DNA of 64,000 nucleotides from contig NZ_CP009928.1 in the NCBI RefSeq assembly GCF_001021975.1, positions 4,530,001 through 4,594,000 on the forward strand, in the 5' to 3' direction. Every line of letters begins with the position of its first letter. Position 1 is the first letter of the stretch. Positions 1 to 8,378 of this stretch are shown piece by piece. The notes under the pieces are model-generated. The model saw only the letters and a list, made by a program, of their open reading frames with translations, was not told the DNA's origin and searched no databases. Position numbers and translations under genes: made by a program. Source of the DNA: Chryseobacterium gallinarum. GTDB lineage: Bacteria; Bacteroidota; Bacteroidia; Flavobacteriales; Weeksellaceae.

Positions 1-160
1 ACAGTGTCCTGTTTTCATTAGCGAGATCTTCTTCCAATTGCTTTTCAGTCAGAGGAAAATGATATGCAGGTCCTGCAAACTGCAACAGCATTCTTTCATT
101 TTTTATTTTTGAAATCAATTCGGAAGAATCGTCAATGGTAAAAAGCTGTAATTCTATCAT
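1..160 (-). CDS. GNAT family N-acetyltransferase, N-terminal part (runs off the window)
   Basis: Only the first 53 codons are inside the window; the gene continues past base 1. The protein begins MIELQLFTIDD and has the segment FAGPAYHFPLT followed by a Q-L-E-E-D stretch, which is the usual first strand and helix of small GNAT acetyltransferases of the RimJ/acetyl-CoA type. The acetyl-CoA binding loop would lie outside the window, so substrate cannot be judged. The start lies 3 nt after the stop of the SRPBCC gene on the same strand, so the two are probably one transcript. Family call rests on a short stretch and is moderately sure. Confidence 0.6.
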   Translation of the reverse strand, partial: MIELQLFTIDDSSELISKIKNERMLLQFAGPAYHFPLTEKQLEEDLANENRTL

Positions 161-163
161 CTT

Positions 164-589
164 TTATTTTTCTAAATATGTTTTCAGGCTATCCCCTATA
201 ATACTATTCCAGCCTCCGGTGAAACTTTCTCTTGAAAAATTTTCTCCAAGATCTTTAAAATTTTCAATTCCTTCATGGGTTAATTTTACTTGCACACTAT
301 GGTCTTCCGGGAATAATTCCCAGGTCACAATGGTCTTCAATGGAGAAAAATCAGGATAAGACCAGGAATGCTTCAATAACCGGGCGGGAATAATTTCCAA
401 AATCTGGCATTGATGATGGTATTTATTTTCACCCCCGGGTTCATAGAAATTAAATACTTTTCCTACTTCAGGTTCAAAATCCTGAATATCAAAATACCAG
501 GATTTCATTTCATTTTTATCAGTCAATGCTTTCCAAACCTTATCGATAGGAGCATTTATCTTGTATTGAATGATGATTGGCGTATTCAT
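164..589 (-). CDS. SRPBCC (AHSA1-like) domain protein
   Basis: This 141-residue cytoplasmic protein is a single START/SRPBCC fold domain of the AHSA1 (Activator of Hsp90 ATPase C-terminal-like) type. It opens with the typical IIIQYKINAPIDKVWKALTD pattern, has the W-F-D-I strand after it, and ends with the helix containing GGWNSIIGDSLK that closes the hydrophobic cavity. Such domains bind small hydrophobic ligands, but the ligand is unknown for nearly all bacterial members. No signal peptide or membrane segment is visible. It precedes the GNAT gene by 3 nt, suggesting one operon. The length is normal for a single-domain member. Confidence 0.85.
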   Translation of the reverse strand: MNTPIIIQYKINAPIDKVWKALTDKNEMKSWYFDIQDFEPEVGKVFNFYEPGGENKYHHQCQILEIIPARLLKHSWSYPDFSPLKTIVTWELFPEDHSVQVKLTHEGIENFKDLGENFSRESFTGGWNSIIGDSLKTYLEK

Positions 590-810
590 ATTATTAAAGT
601 TTGAATGAACTACTCAATTATTTTTAACCACAAAAGTCACAAAAGAAACTTAATACTTAAGGTATTTTAAAGTTAATATTTACTATTGAAAAGCACTTAA
701 GTTTTTATTTACTTTGTGAATCTTATGCAAGTTAACCTTAATTTTAGACTTGGCTTAAATCCTTTTTATGACTTTTGCAGTTTATTTTACTTTATCGTAA
801 AAATCTTCTG
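590..810. other. Intergenic region without a gene
   Basis: AT-rich sequence between two minus-strand genes. No stop-free stretch with coding character, no strong hairpin with T tract and no clear TAnnTTTG element was seen. Confidence 0.5.
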
Positions 811-2424
811 TTATCCATGTGAGAATCCGGTAATTTTTGCTTCATCAAAATCCAGCTGCATTTCTATGGCTCTCATTACATGATCATCAAAAATCTTTTC
901 TTTTTTCATTTTATGCAGTTCGTTCCTCTGCGCCTGGATGATTTGCCTCAGCACATCTTTATTTTCATTGATGGCAGTTACATAGTCGCCTGTGGAAGCC
1001 ATACATTGGGCTTTATCTGCCATCAGCATCATTTCATTTTCCAGTTTATGCCTTTGATGGCGTACCAGGCTGTTGGTTTCTGCAAGTTCTGAAAAATCAT
1101 TTTTCAGTTTGTGAAGTGCCGTTTCTTTCAGCTTACGCATAAGGATAACTTCCTGTTTTTCTTCAGGTAATTCACTTCCGGCATCCTGTATTTTTAGTAA
1201 TTTCAGGATCGGAGCCAATAACAACCCTTGCCCTACTAAAGTAATCAGTATAATAACGAAAGTTACAAACAGAATAATGTTCCGGTGTGGAAAAGCTTCG
1301 CCGTTCGGTAAAAATGCAGGAATAGACAATGCTGCAGCTAAAGAAACTACTCCTCTCATGGCAGCGAAACTGATGATAAAAGGTTCCCTCCAATCCGGTT
1401 TTGGAGCTTTAAGCCTTAATTCTTTGGAACAGAGCCGCGGAAAATACATCAATGCATAACTGTACAATATTCTTGTTCCGATAATAGCACCTCCGATCAC
1501 AATACTATAGAAAATCCCTTCTGAAATGGTATAGTCTTTCATGGCTTCTACCACAACAGGCAGTTCAAGGCCAATTAAAATAAAAATAATAGTATTCATT
1601 AAAAAGATCAGTACACTCCATACATTCCCAGACTGAATTCTTGAGGTATGGCTCAGATAACAGTGAGAATTGTATGACATCAGCAATCCTCCGGCCACTA
1701 CAGCCAGTACTCCCGAAAAATGGAAATGCTCAGCCCCCACATACATAATGTAAGGAACGATAAGGGTAATGACCGTATCTATATTGGAATTGGAAGGAAT
1801 AATCTTTAATAATGCTCCAAACAAAAAGCCTACCGCTACTCCTACCGCAATTCCTCCAATCGCCATGGTAAAGAAATCCTGAATAGCATCCCTCCATATA
1901 AACTGACCGGAAATAACGGCTGCCAATGCAAACTTGAATACAATTAAACTGGATGCATCGTTGATCAGGCTTTCTCCTTCCAGAATACTGGTGATCTTTT
2001 TGGGAATTTTCATATGTTTCAGTACGGAAGTGGCTGCCACAGCATCCGGTGGTGAATTGACGCCTCCCAACAAAAATCCCATAGCTACTGTAAGCCCGGG
2101 GATGATAGAGGATGAAAGGTAAGCCACTACCACAGATGTTAAAAACACCAAACCAAAAGCCATGGAAAAAATCTGTTTTTTCCATTTATGAAAATCCTGC
2201 CATGAGGTAAACCAGGCAGCTTCAAATAAAATAGGTGGCAAAAATATAAGAAAAACCAGATCCGGTTCTATTTCAACCCGCGGCATTCCCGGAACAAGGC
2301 TTATCAGTAATCCTGCAATCACAAGAAAAATCGGATAGGCCACTCTGAGCTTTTGCCCGATCATTACTAATATCATTACAGACAGTAAGACTACAATGGA
2401 TATTATAACATAACTGTGAATCAT
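811..2424 (-). CDS. Monovalent cation/proton antiporter, CPA1 family (NhaP-like)
   Basis: This 537-residue inner-membrane protein exchanges Na+ (or K+) for protons. It has about 12 hydrophobic segments from the N-terminus to about residue 405, including the CPA1 hallmarks FLPPILFEAAW (about residues 60-70), GGVNSPPDAVAAT (about 120-132) and EGESLINDASSLIVFK (about 149-164), the last holding the ND pair of the ion-binding site. The remaining 130 residues are a charged, helical cytoplasmic tail (KLKETALHKLK, QAQRNELHKMKKEK), a likely regulatory domain. The gene stands alone; the next gene on the same strand begins 187 nt upstream. Ion specificity cannot be read from sequence. Confidence 0.92.
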   Translation of the reverse strand: MIHSYVIISIVVLLSVMILVMIGQKLRVAYPIFLVIAGLLISLVPGMPRVEIEPDLVFLIFLPPILFEAAWFTSWQDFHKWKKQIFSMAFGLVFLTSVVVAYLSSSIIPGLTVAMGFLLGGVNSPPDAVAATSVLKHMKIPKKITSILEGESLINDASSLIVFKFALAAVISGQFIWRDAIQDFFTMAIGGIAVGVAVGFLFGALLKIIPSNSNIDTVITLIVPYIMYVGAEHFHFSGVLAVVAGGLLMSYNSHCYLSHTSRIQSGNVWSVLIFLMNTIIFILIGLELPVVVEAMKDYTISEGIFYSIVIGGAIIGTRILYSYALMYFPRLCSKELRLKAPKPDWREPFIISFAAMRGVVSLAAALSIPAFLPNGEAFPHRNIILFVTFVIILITLVGQGLLLAPILKLLKIQDAGSELPEEKQEVILMRKLKETALHKLKNDFSELAETNSLVRHQRHKLENEMMLMADKAQCMASTGDYVTAINENKDVLRQIIQAQRNELHKMKKEKIFDDHVMRAIEMQLDFDEAKITGFSHG

Positions 2425-2510
2425 TTCGTTTTAGTTTTTTTAAGTATCATTTTTTATTATTAAGACAGAAAATACGAGGAAAAGCGTGCTGATTTACTAG
2501 CTGGTTATCT

Positions 2511-2543
2511 AAACCTTATAGGTTTTAAAAACCTATAAGGTTT
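2511..2543. repeat. Perfect inverted repeat, possible terminator or dispersed hairpin element
   Basis: AAACCTTATAGGTTTT and its reverse complement are almost adjacent, forming a 15-16 bp stem, and a T-rich run (TTTCTTTTTT) follows on the plus strand. It lies between the bestrophin and antiporter genes, which both read leftward, so as a terminator for the bestrophin gene it would lack a T tract. Similar AACCTATAAGGTT hairpins are, from memory, common between genes in Chryseobacterium. Confidence 0.55.
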
Positions 2544-2610
2544 CTTTTTTATCTTATACAGATTTTGCAGATAGCGCAGATTTAAATTCTGACTTCATTA
2601 TTTTTTAATC

Positions 2611-3615
2611 TTAAAGTACAATATTATTTTTCGGAGCAATAGCCGGCGGAAGATCAGACTCATCCAGCATATCTCTCATATCAATTTCGATCGTCCGGCT
2701 GATCTGGGTGATCGGAACATCGTTCGGGCTACCTTCAAAGGGGTTTACAGAAGCTTCGCCTACACTGTCTAATGTATGAAAACACCACGTTACCAGTAAT
2801 GAAAACGGAATATTAAACCATAATGTCCATCCTTCTAAAGCCGTACCGTCACCCAGCTTATCCAGTTCTTTTAATAGTCCGAACGGTACAAAGAGAATAA
2901 ACAGTAAGAGAAGGTACGTTGTGATAGAAGAAAAGTTCCTCGGATAAGGAAAATTCTTAATTCTTTCGGCTTTTCCCTGGTCATCAGTAAATTTCACCAA
3001 CTGCTGATTGATCTGTGTCCATTGAAAATCGTTGATCTCTCCCTTTTCATACGCTTCAGATAGTTCTTTACTCTGGCTTGCCATCAGCTGTGTTGCCCTG
3101 TTTTTTTTGCTTAAAATATATTGAAGCTCATGCTCTGATAAATATTTTTTCAGCTCTTCGTCCAACCGGGTCAGTCTTTCCGGAATATCATATTTCCTGG
3201 AGTATTCATCAAACTGGACAGTTCCCATATTTTCCCATGCCCTGGGTTCCCGAAGCTGAAATCTGAGTGCTGTAAGCCATGCGTAATGGCGAAGAAACAT
3301 TTCTTTTACCTTTTGGGGATTTTTTGAGGCAAGGGCATCTCTCAGAATATAACCGAAACTACGGCTATCATTGATAATGGCTCCATAAATCTGCCTTGCT
3401 TCCCAAAGCCTGCTATAGCTGGCATTGTTTTTAAACCCCACGATAAAGGCTACTGCCGTTCCCATGATAGCTATAGGCTGCCAGGGCACTGAAAGAAATT
3501 TCCAGCCTAAAAAGTATAAAACAGTAGGAATGGCTGATAATAATGTTAAGGCATAAATACTGTGGCGCGTCCATTTCGCAAATTCGCGTGCTCCAAATCT
3601 CTTTCCTGAATGCAT
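2611..3615 (-). CDS. Bestrophin-family anion channel (RFP-TM / UPF0187)
   Basis: A 334-residue membrane protein of the bacterial bestrophin family, which form pentameric channels. The family signature is visible: two N-terminal hydrophobic segments (IYALTLLSAIPTVLYFLGW and IAIMGTAVAFIVGFKNNASY), directly followed by the conserved R-WEAR---G-IINDSR-FG motif (about residues 70-90), then a long helical cytoplasmic region, two further hydrophobic segments (YLLLLFILFVPFGLL, WTLWFNIPFSLLVTW) and the closing NPFEGSPNDVPI motif. Length fits the family. Human homologues conduct chloride; some bacterial ones conduct cations, so the ion is open. It is a single gene read away from the DUF2490 gene. Confidence 0.9.
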   Translation of the reverse strand: MHSGKRFGAREFAKWTRHSIYALTLLSAIPTVLYFLGWKFLSVPWQPIAIMGTAVAFIVGFKNNASYSRLWEARQIYGAIINDSRSFGYILRDALASKNPQKVKEMFLRHYAWLTALRFQLREPRAWENMGTVQFDEYSRKYDIPERLTRLDEELKKYLSEHELQYILSKKNRATQLMASQSKELSEAYEKGEINDFQWTQINQQLVKFTDDQGKAERIKNFPYPRNFSSITTYLLLLFILFVPFGLLKELDKLGDGTALEGWTLWFNIPFSLLVTWCFHTLDSVGEASVNPFEGSPNDVPITQISRTIEIDMRDMLDESDLPPAIAPKNNIVL

Positions 3616-3701
3616 ATGTGTTTATTTTATTGTATTAATGTATTGATTTTTTACAAAACCGTTTTTCCATCATCCGGGCATCCAGCAAAGTACGGTTCTT
3701 A

Positions 3702-4388
3702 TTAATTTCTGGTAAACGGAATATTGTTATAAAAACCAATCTGGATCTGCCCGCGGTTTCTGTTTTCCTGGAGCTGATTCATATATCCCGCTTCAATCCG
3801 CATATTTTTATTGATAACATATCCTAATGCGCCATATACCCTGTTACGATCGAAAACAGGACTGTCGAAGTGCAGGAAGATTTCATTATAAACGGATGCA
3901 TAAAATGTTTTCGGCAGCATCTCTTTTTGAGTAATCGGAATATTCAGTCCCAGCATATACCTGAACCTCATTCTAAAATCATCTTCCAGAAAACGTTCTT
4001 CCAAACGATACCGATGCTGAAGATTAAAACGCCCGAATTTCTGTTTGGTAATATACTGTTGAAAAATCCGGTGTTCAATATTCTCTTTCTTTTCACCATT
4101 TACATAAGGCTGGCTCAGAATAAAACCATATCCCAGCAAAACGTTATTATTGTTTTCCGTAAGGTCATATCCTATCCCGGTACGGATTAAAAGCTGTTCC
4201 AGATCCCCGATGGCATCAAAATTACGATACTGGATTTCATTATGCCAGTTCAGTTTCTTGCTGATTTTGTTATTTCCAAAATACATATACCAGGCTCCCA
4301 GCTCATTTTTCTGAGCATAGAGAGATACTGATCCCAGACTCAATAAGGTAACCGCCCACTTTGTAAAAACCTTTCTCATGTTTGTCAA
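3702..4388 (-). CDS. DUF2490 family outer-membrane beta-barrel protein
   Basis: This 228-residue protein has a signal peptide (MRKVFTKWAVTLLSLGSVSLYAQ) and then alternating amphipathic strands typical of the DUF2490 family: GAWYMYFGNNKISKKLNWHNE, NFDAIGDLEQLLIRTGIGY, FNLQHRYRLEERF and RMRFRYMLGLNIP. The predicted location is the outer membrane, function unknown. The upstream Met (MTNMRK) adds three residues; either start keeps the signal peptide. A good promoter lies 23 nt upstream. The gene is read in the same direction as the bestrophin gene, 86 nt apart, so co-transcription is possible but not required. Confidence 0.85.
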   Translation of the reverse strand: MTNMRKVFTKWAVTLLSLGSVSLYAQKNELGAWYMYFGNNKISKKLNWHNEIQYRNFDAIGDLEQLLIRTGIGYDLTENNNNVLLGYGFILSQPYVNGEKKENIEHRIFQQYITKQKFGRFNLQHRYRLEERFLEDDFRMRFRYMLGLNIPITQKEMLPKTFYASVYNEIFLHFDSPVFDRNRVYGALGYVINKNMRIEAGYMNQLQENRNRGQIQIGFYNNIPFTRN

Positions 4389-4410
4389 TTACTATTATCT
4401 ATCGTTTTAA

Positions 4411-4441
4411 CAAAATTAATAATTTAAATCAATAATAACAA
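4411..4441 (-). promoter_or_regulatory. Promoter of the DUF2490 gene
   Basis: On the minus strand a TAATTTTG -7 element (4411-4418) matches the Bacteroidota consensus TAnnTTTG, and a TTG -33 core (4439-4441) lies 20 nt upstream of it. The expected transcript start is about 15 nt before the ATG. Confidence 0.6.
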
Positions 4442-4481
4442 GTAATATTTCATAGAGAGCTGTCTTCCATATGCTAGGATT

Positions 4482-4506
4482 AAAAAACCGGCAGAATAAC
4501 TGCCGG
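4482..4506 (-). terminator. Rho-independent terminator after the PhnB-like gene
   Basis: CCGGCAG-AATAA-CTGCCGG forms a 7-bp stem; on the minus strand it is followed by TTTTTT. It lies 27 nt after the stop of the gene ending at 4533 and probably ends the 4533-6810 operon. Confidence 0.85.
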
Positions 4507-4532
4507 CGTGTATTATAATTCCACATTAAAAA

Positions 4533-4982
4533 TTATGGTTGCTGCTGCATTTTCGCAGGATCATCATAATTGACCATCCAGTTGATGCCAAACTTATCGG
4601 TAAACATACCGAAGTAAGCTCCCCAGAAAGTATTTTCCATTGGCATGGTTACCTGTCCTCCTGCAGAAAGTCCGTTAAACAGCTTATCTGCTTCTTCTCT
4701 GGATTCTGCATTAATGGAAATTGAATAATTGTTTCCCAGTTTAAACCGGGATGCCCATTCTCCGGCGGTATCGCTACCCATCAGGATTGTTTCTTTCGAA
4801 ATCGGAAGAGAGACGTGCATGATTTTGTTTTTATCTTCTTCGGAAGTTTCTTTACCTTCCACTGGAGGCATTTCTCCAAAAGTTCCGATATAAGGATATT
4901 CTCCTCCAAAAACAGATTTGTAAAAATCAAATGCTTCTCTGCAATTTCCGTTAAATGTTAAATAAACGTTTACTGTTGCCAT
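4533..4982 (-). CDS. VOC family protein, PhnB-like
   Basis: A 149-residue cytoplasmic protein of the vicinal oxygen chelate superfamily, PhnB / '3-demethylubiquinone methyltransferase-like' branch. Diagnostic stretches are the N-terminal YLTFNGNCREAFDFYKSVFGG, the central ILMGSDTAGEW, and the C-terminal WGAYFGMFTDKFGINWMVNYD. Members bind a divalent metal or a small ligand; no reaction can be assigned. It is the last gene of a minus-strand run with DUF1569, a secreted protein, a membrane protein and another VOC gene upstream, the gap to the previous gene being 54 nt, and a terminator follows. The adjacent VOC protein is from a different subfamily, so this is not a recent duplication. Confidence 0.88.
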   Translation of the reverse strand: MATVNVYLTFNGNCREAFDFYKSVFGGEYPYIGTFGEMPPVEGKETSEEDKNKIMHVSLPISKETILMGSDTAGEWASRFKLGNNYSISINAESREEADKLFNGLSAGGQVTMPMENTFWGAYFGMFTDKFGINWMVNYDDPAKMQQQP

Positions 4983-5036
4983 GATTGTTTTTTTATAAGT
5001 TAAGTTTTAATAAGCTTTCAGATGATTTATATAGAA

Positions 5037-5408
5037 TTACCTGTGCTGATCTATTAGAATCATATTTCCATCGGGATCTTTCAGGTAGATATGTTCAGGG
5101 CCTGAAGTATTTTCATCAGCCTCTTTATCCAGCTCTATTCCGTTTTCCTTCAAATGTTTCTGTATACTTCGTACATCATCGAAAGCGTCCAGGTTTTGGG
5201 CATTTTCATCCCAACCAGGGTTGAAAGTCAGCATATTTCCGTCAAACATAGCCTGAAATAAACCGATCAGGGTACTTCCGTTTTTCATAATCAGGTAATT
5301 TTGCTCCATACCTCCACCCATTGTAGTAAAGCCCAATTTTTCATAAAAATCTTTAGACTTTTGAAGGTCTTTCACACTTAAGCTAATTGAGAATGCACCT
5401 AATTTCAT
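5037..5408 (-). CDS. VOC family (glyoxalase/bleomycin-resistance-like) protein
   Basis: The start at 5408 (MKLGAFSISLSVKDLQKSK) gives a 123-residue protein and an ATGA overlap with the upstream membrane protein gene; a longer reading frame to 5459 lies within that gene and is not needed. The fold is a single glyoxalase domain: SVKDLQKSKDFYEKLGF at the start and the closing GPEHIYLKDPDGNMILIDQH. One or two metal-binding residues may be present but the substrate is unknown. Translational coupling to the membrane protein is implied by the overlap. Confidence 0.88.
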   Translation of the reverse strand: MKLGAFSISLSVKDLQKSKDFYEKLGFTTMGGGMEQNYLIMKNGSTLIGLFQAMFDGNMLTFNPGWDENAQNLDAFDDVRSIQKHLKENGIELDKEADENTSGPEHIYLKDPDGNMILIDQHR

Positions 5409-5809
5409 ATTCTTTTTGTTTTTAAAGCGAATGAATGTCCTGCGAAAACCAGTCCCCAAACAAGTATTCCCAAAATCCAGAACCAGATGGGAGTGGGTAC
5501 AATAGACATCATATAAATAGACATCAGTAAAAAAATAATTCCACAGACAATGGCTGCAACTGGTTTTCCATTATTGGCAATTTTTGAAGCGGTAAATCCC
5601 GAAACAAAGGCAGCTGCTGCATATGCCAGAATGACAAAAAACAAAGCCATGAAAGGGGCCTCAGCAACATACTTTTTCAATGCTTCCATGTCTCCGTTCA
5701 TGGATTCTGCAGGAGGCGGATAAAAGTAATGTCCTATATTTTCAATTGCTGTGATACAGACAGAGCCCGTAATAAGCCCTACGACTACTGCCAAAATGCG
5801 TCTCAACAT
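5405..5809 (-). CDS. Small integral membrane protein, four predicted TM segments
   Basis: A 134-residue protein with four hydrophobic segments: RRILAVVVGLITGSVCITAI, FMALFFVILAYAAAAFVSG, VAAIVCGIIFLLMSIYMM and IWFWILGILVWGLVFAGHSF, separated by short charged loops. I recognise no enzymatic motif and no named family. It overlaps the following VOC gene by ATGA and starts 2 nt after the stop of the preceding secreted-protein gene, so it sits inside an operon. It is probably an inner-membrane protein of unknown role. Confidence 0.8.
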   Translation of the reverse strand: MLRRILAVVVGLITGSVCITAIENIGHYFYPPPAESMNGDMEALKKYVAEAPFMALFFVILAYAAAAFVSGFTASKIANNGKPVAAIVCGIIFLLMSIYMMSIVPTPIWFWILGILVWGLVFAGHSFALKTKRI

Positions 5810-5811
5810 GG

Positions 5812-6282
5812 CTATTGGTTTTTTAAACGGGTTTTAAAATCTAGTGTACCGTCATAGCTTCTCCAGTCACCGGTGAGTTCAATATATTGTCCTTCTACCT
5901 TTTCGGTTTTCTTATTCCATTTGAGGTTATACACGAATTTTCCTTTAAACAGCCCCGAATGTTTCCCTTTATTCTCTTCCGCCAGCTCATATTCACCGAA
6001 AACAGTTCCCTGTCTCTTGGCATCTTTATACTTCAGAATGGTGATCTTCCCTTCGAATCTGGTATAATTGGTATCTACAAGAGAATATCCTGATACAAAG
6101 TATTCCTGATCATTTTTCTTATTCTGTTCGGAAGTATTGATTTTAAGTTTCAGTTCCTGTCCTTTGCTTCCGATGGTACCGATATAGGGTTTGCTGTTAT
6201 TCAGCCATACATTGGAGATATCCGGCATTTGTCCCCAAACCAGGTGGGTTGCCAGGATGAAAAAGAATACAAGTTTATTCAT
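5812..6282 (-). CDS. Secreted protein of unknown function
   Basis: The start at 6282 (MNKLVFFFILATHLVWGQ) gives a good signal peptide and a mature protein of about 138 residues; an in-frame Met 21 codons upstream would bury the signal peptide and is rejected. The mature part is rich in beta-strand patterns (KPYIGTIGSKGQELKLKIN, GQYIELTGDWRSYDGTLDF) and polar residues, with no cysteines or catalytic motifs that I recognise. It is the second gene of the small minus-strand operon, 72 nt after the DUF1569 gene and 2 nt before the membrane-protein gene. Confidence 0.75.
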   Translation of the reverse strand: MNKLVFFFILATHLVWGQMPDISNVWLNNSKPYIGTIGSKGQELKLKINTSEQNKKNDQEYFVSGYSLVDTNYTRFEGKITILKYKDAKRQGTVFGEYELAEENKGKHSGLFKGKFVYNLKWNKKTEKVEGQYIELTGDWRSYDGTLDFKTRLKNQ

Positions 6283-6354
6283 TCTTATTTTTATTTTTAA
6301 AACAGATGGAGTATCATAACAATTGAATAGTTGCATATACTCCATCCGATTATT

Positions 6355-6810
6355 TTAAACTCCGAATTGTGACAGGTGGTGGTTCAAATGTTTGGCAAAC
6401 ATATTATTCCATTCCTGTGCGCTTAATTTTCCGAAGGAAAAAGATTCCTTACCATCAAAGGCTTCAGCACCAAGCTGCTGGGTTTTTTGAATAAATCCGA
6501 TCAACCTGGTTTTTTCTTCTTCAAAGTTTTTTCTTCCCGTAATCAAAAACTGGGGTGCTGTAGGAGAATCCCTCGGATATGCTTTTTCACCCACCACTTT
6601 AGGTTTCACAAAAGTTTTTAATATAAATTTTGCTATGGTTCCCGGTTTTTTATGTTTTTCCGGTTCGTATACCATTTCATAGGTTACACAACAATGCGCC
6701 AGCATCTGGTCTACCGTCATTTTCCCCCATAATCCATGGGTATCTTCCACAAGCTTATGTATTCTATCAATATAGCTTTGAGCATCTTTTGCATCAAATA
6801 CGTTTTCCAT
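6355..6810 (-). CDS. DUF1569 (DinB-like) family protein
   Basis: A 151-residue cytoplasmic protein of the DUF1569 family, a branch of the DinB/YfiT four-helix-bundle superfamily. The three histidine-bearing signatures are visible: IHKLVEDTHGLWGKMTVDQMLAHC, the PGTIAKFILKTFVKPKVV basic stretch, and WNNMFAKHLNHHLSQFGV at the end. DinB-like proteins bind a metal through three His; some act as thiol transferases but the role of DUF1569 is unknown. It is the first gene of the operon, with a TAnnTTTG element 22 nt upstream. Confidence 0.88.
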   Translation of the reverse strand: MENVFDAKDAQSYIDRIHKLVEDTHGLWGKMTVDQMLAHCCVTYEMVYEPEKHKKPGTIAKFILKTFVKPKVVGEKAYPRDSPTAPQFLITGRKNFEEEKTRLIGFIQKTQQLGAEAFDGKESFSFGKLSAQEWNNMFAKHLNHHLSQFGV

Positions 6811-6832
6811 ATTTTTTCTAATTAACTGTTGA

Positions 6833-6840
6833 CAAATATA
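6833..6840 (-). promoter_or_regulatory. -7 element of the DUF1569-VOC operon
   Basis: TATATTTG on the minus strand matches TAnnTTTG exactly and lies 22 nt before the DUF1569 start. No good -33 TTTG was found at the usual spacing. Confidence 0.5.
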
Positions 6841-7105
6841 TCAGTTTTTTTGTTTGATTGTATAAGTCTGTTAAAAATTACAGTGATGCATTACGGGACC
6901 GGCTGGTGATTAAGTATAATACCAAAATAGTAACTGAAAGAGTAAAATGACGACAAAAATGATTAGAGTTTCAGCAAATGGTATAATTATCTGTTGTAGC
7001 CTAACATTTGGTATCCTGACAAATCTCCTGTAACCATATCTTCATCACAAAACCAGCAACCAGAAAACCGGCAACAAACAGCCGGAAAAGCAGAAGTCAG
7101 CACTC

Positions 7106-8314
7106 TTACTCTCCATCCTCATGAGACACATTCTCAACTGCTATTTCCTGAGGAGCAGCATTTTTAAAAATAAACCACAGCTTAATCTTTAGTGCGATCC
7201 AGCCCAGAATAGCATAGACTACTACCAGAACGCTCAGGTGTTCCAGGTAAGGAAAGGTGAGTTCTACAGAACCTTTCTGAATCAATAAAATTTTAAAGGC
7301 CTGTAAAAAGGGAGTTAACGGAATTATATTGGCAATAAACTGAACGAAGGCAGGCATTGCACTTAGCGGCCAGGTAAAACCACTGATGATAAATGCAGGG
7401 GAAGCAATTACCATAAGAATCTGGGTTGCCTTCAAGGCATTCGGTATCAGTATACTGATGAATACTCCCAAAAATGAAGCTGATCCTACAAAAACAGAGG
7501 TAAGAAGGATAAAATTGAGTATTCCTTCGGGCATCGGAACCCTGAAAATCATATGCATAAAGTAATAGATACTTACGATAAGAATTGAAAATACCCAGAT
7601 CGGAATTACTTTGATCAGCATTGTAGGAAACGCCCATCTTTTCATTTTTATATATTCTTTTACAAATGATCCTCTTTCAAATTCTGCTGCAAAGCTTACT
7701 GCCATTGCCAACAGGATAACCTGCTGCAGAACAACGGCCAGCATGGCAGGCCACATAAAGATCAGGTAGTTTCCTGTGGTATTGAATAATGTAATATAAT
7801 TGGCTTTAAAAGGCTCATATTGTGTAGCGGCTTTTGCTGCCGGCATTCCTGCTTTTTGCAATGCCTTGATTGAAGCTCCGGCGGAAAACGTTCCTATCGT
7901 AAGCTGAAGAGCTTTGGAAGCAAAATTTGCCGTCAAGACGTTTCCTGTATTGATATACACATTCAGTTCAGGATATTTTTTCTGAAGCATATCTCCTTCA
8001 AACCGGGAAGGAATAATGACAACTGCTGCCGCTTCATGCCTGATCACCTCATCTTTAATACTCAGAGGTTCCTGCAGGTATCTGATAATTTTGATGCTTT
8101 TATTGTCATCCAGCATCTCAGTCAGCTGATTGGACAACGGAGTATTATCCCTGTCAATAACCAGCACAGGGGTATTTTCAACTTTCCCGCTTTTGTAAAC
8201 AAACCCCAGCAAAGTGGCATAAAAGACCGGTGCCAGAAAGAACACTGTCCTTAAGGTAGAATTGCCGATAAAAAGTTTGAACTCACGTTTTAAAAGACGG
8301 AAAAATTCTTTCAT
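7106..8314 (-). CDS. ABC-2 type transporter permease (YhhJ/YbhR-like)
   Basis: A 402-residue inner-membrane permease of the ABC-2 family: one N-terminal TM (STLRTVFFLAPVFYATLLGF), a large periplasmic domain of about 140 residues (TPVLVIDRDNTPLSNQLTEM onward), then five C-terminal TM segments (YLIFMWPAMLAVVLQQVILLAMAV through LSVLVVVYAILGWIALK). This layout is that of permeases working with an HlyD adaptor and a TolC channel. It is third in the TolC-HlyD-permease operon, 64 nt after the HlyD gene. No ATP-binding subunit gene is next to it; the upstream end of the operon is the TolC gene and nothing on this strand follows for 295 nt. Confidence 0.9.
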   Translation of the reverse strand: MKEFFRLLKREFKLFIGNSTLRTVFFLAPVFYATLLGFVYKSGKVENTPVLVIDRDNTPLSNQLTEMLDDNKSIKIIRYLQEPLSIKDEVIRHEAAAVVIIPSRFEGDMLQKKYPELNVYINTGNVLTANFASKALQLTIGTFSAGASIKALQKAGMPAAKAATQYEPFKANYITLFNTTGNYLIFMWPAMLAVVLQQVILLAMAVSFAAEFERGSFVKEYIKMKRWAFPTMLIKVIPIWVFSILIVSIYYFMHMIFRVPMPEGILNFILLTSVFVGSASFLGVFISILIPNALKATQILMVIASPAFIISGFTWPLSAMPAFVQFIANIIPLTPFLQAFKILLIQKGSVELTFPYLEHLSVLVVVYAILGWIALKIKLWFIFKNAAPQEIAVENVSHEDGE

Positions 8315-8378
8315 CTGTTTATATTTATTGTTGTAAAGCCTGAAGAGAATATAGCTATAATTAAATCCCGACTCTATT

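Noticed and set aside
5409..5459. Longer start of the second VOC protein
   Set aside because: The first 17 codons lie within the upstream gene and are not glyoxalase-like; the Met at 5408 gives an ATGA overlap.
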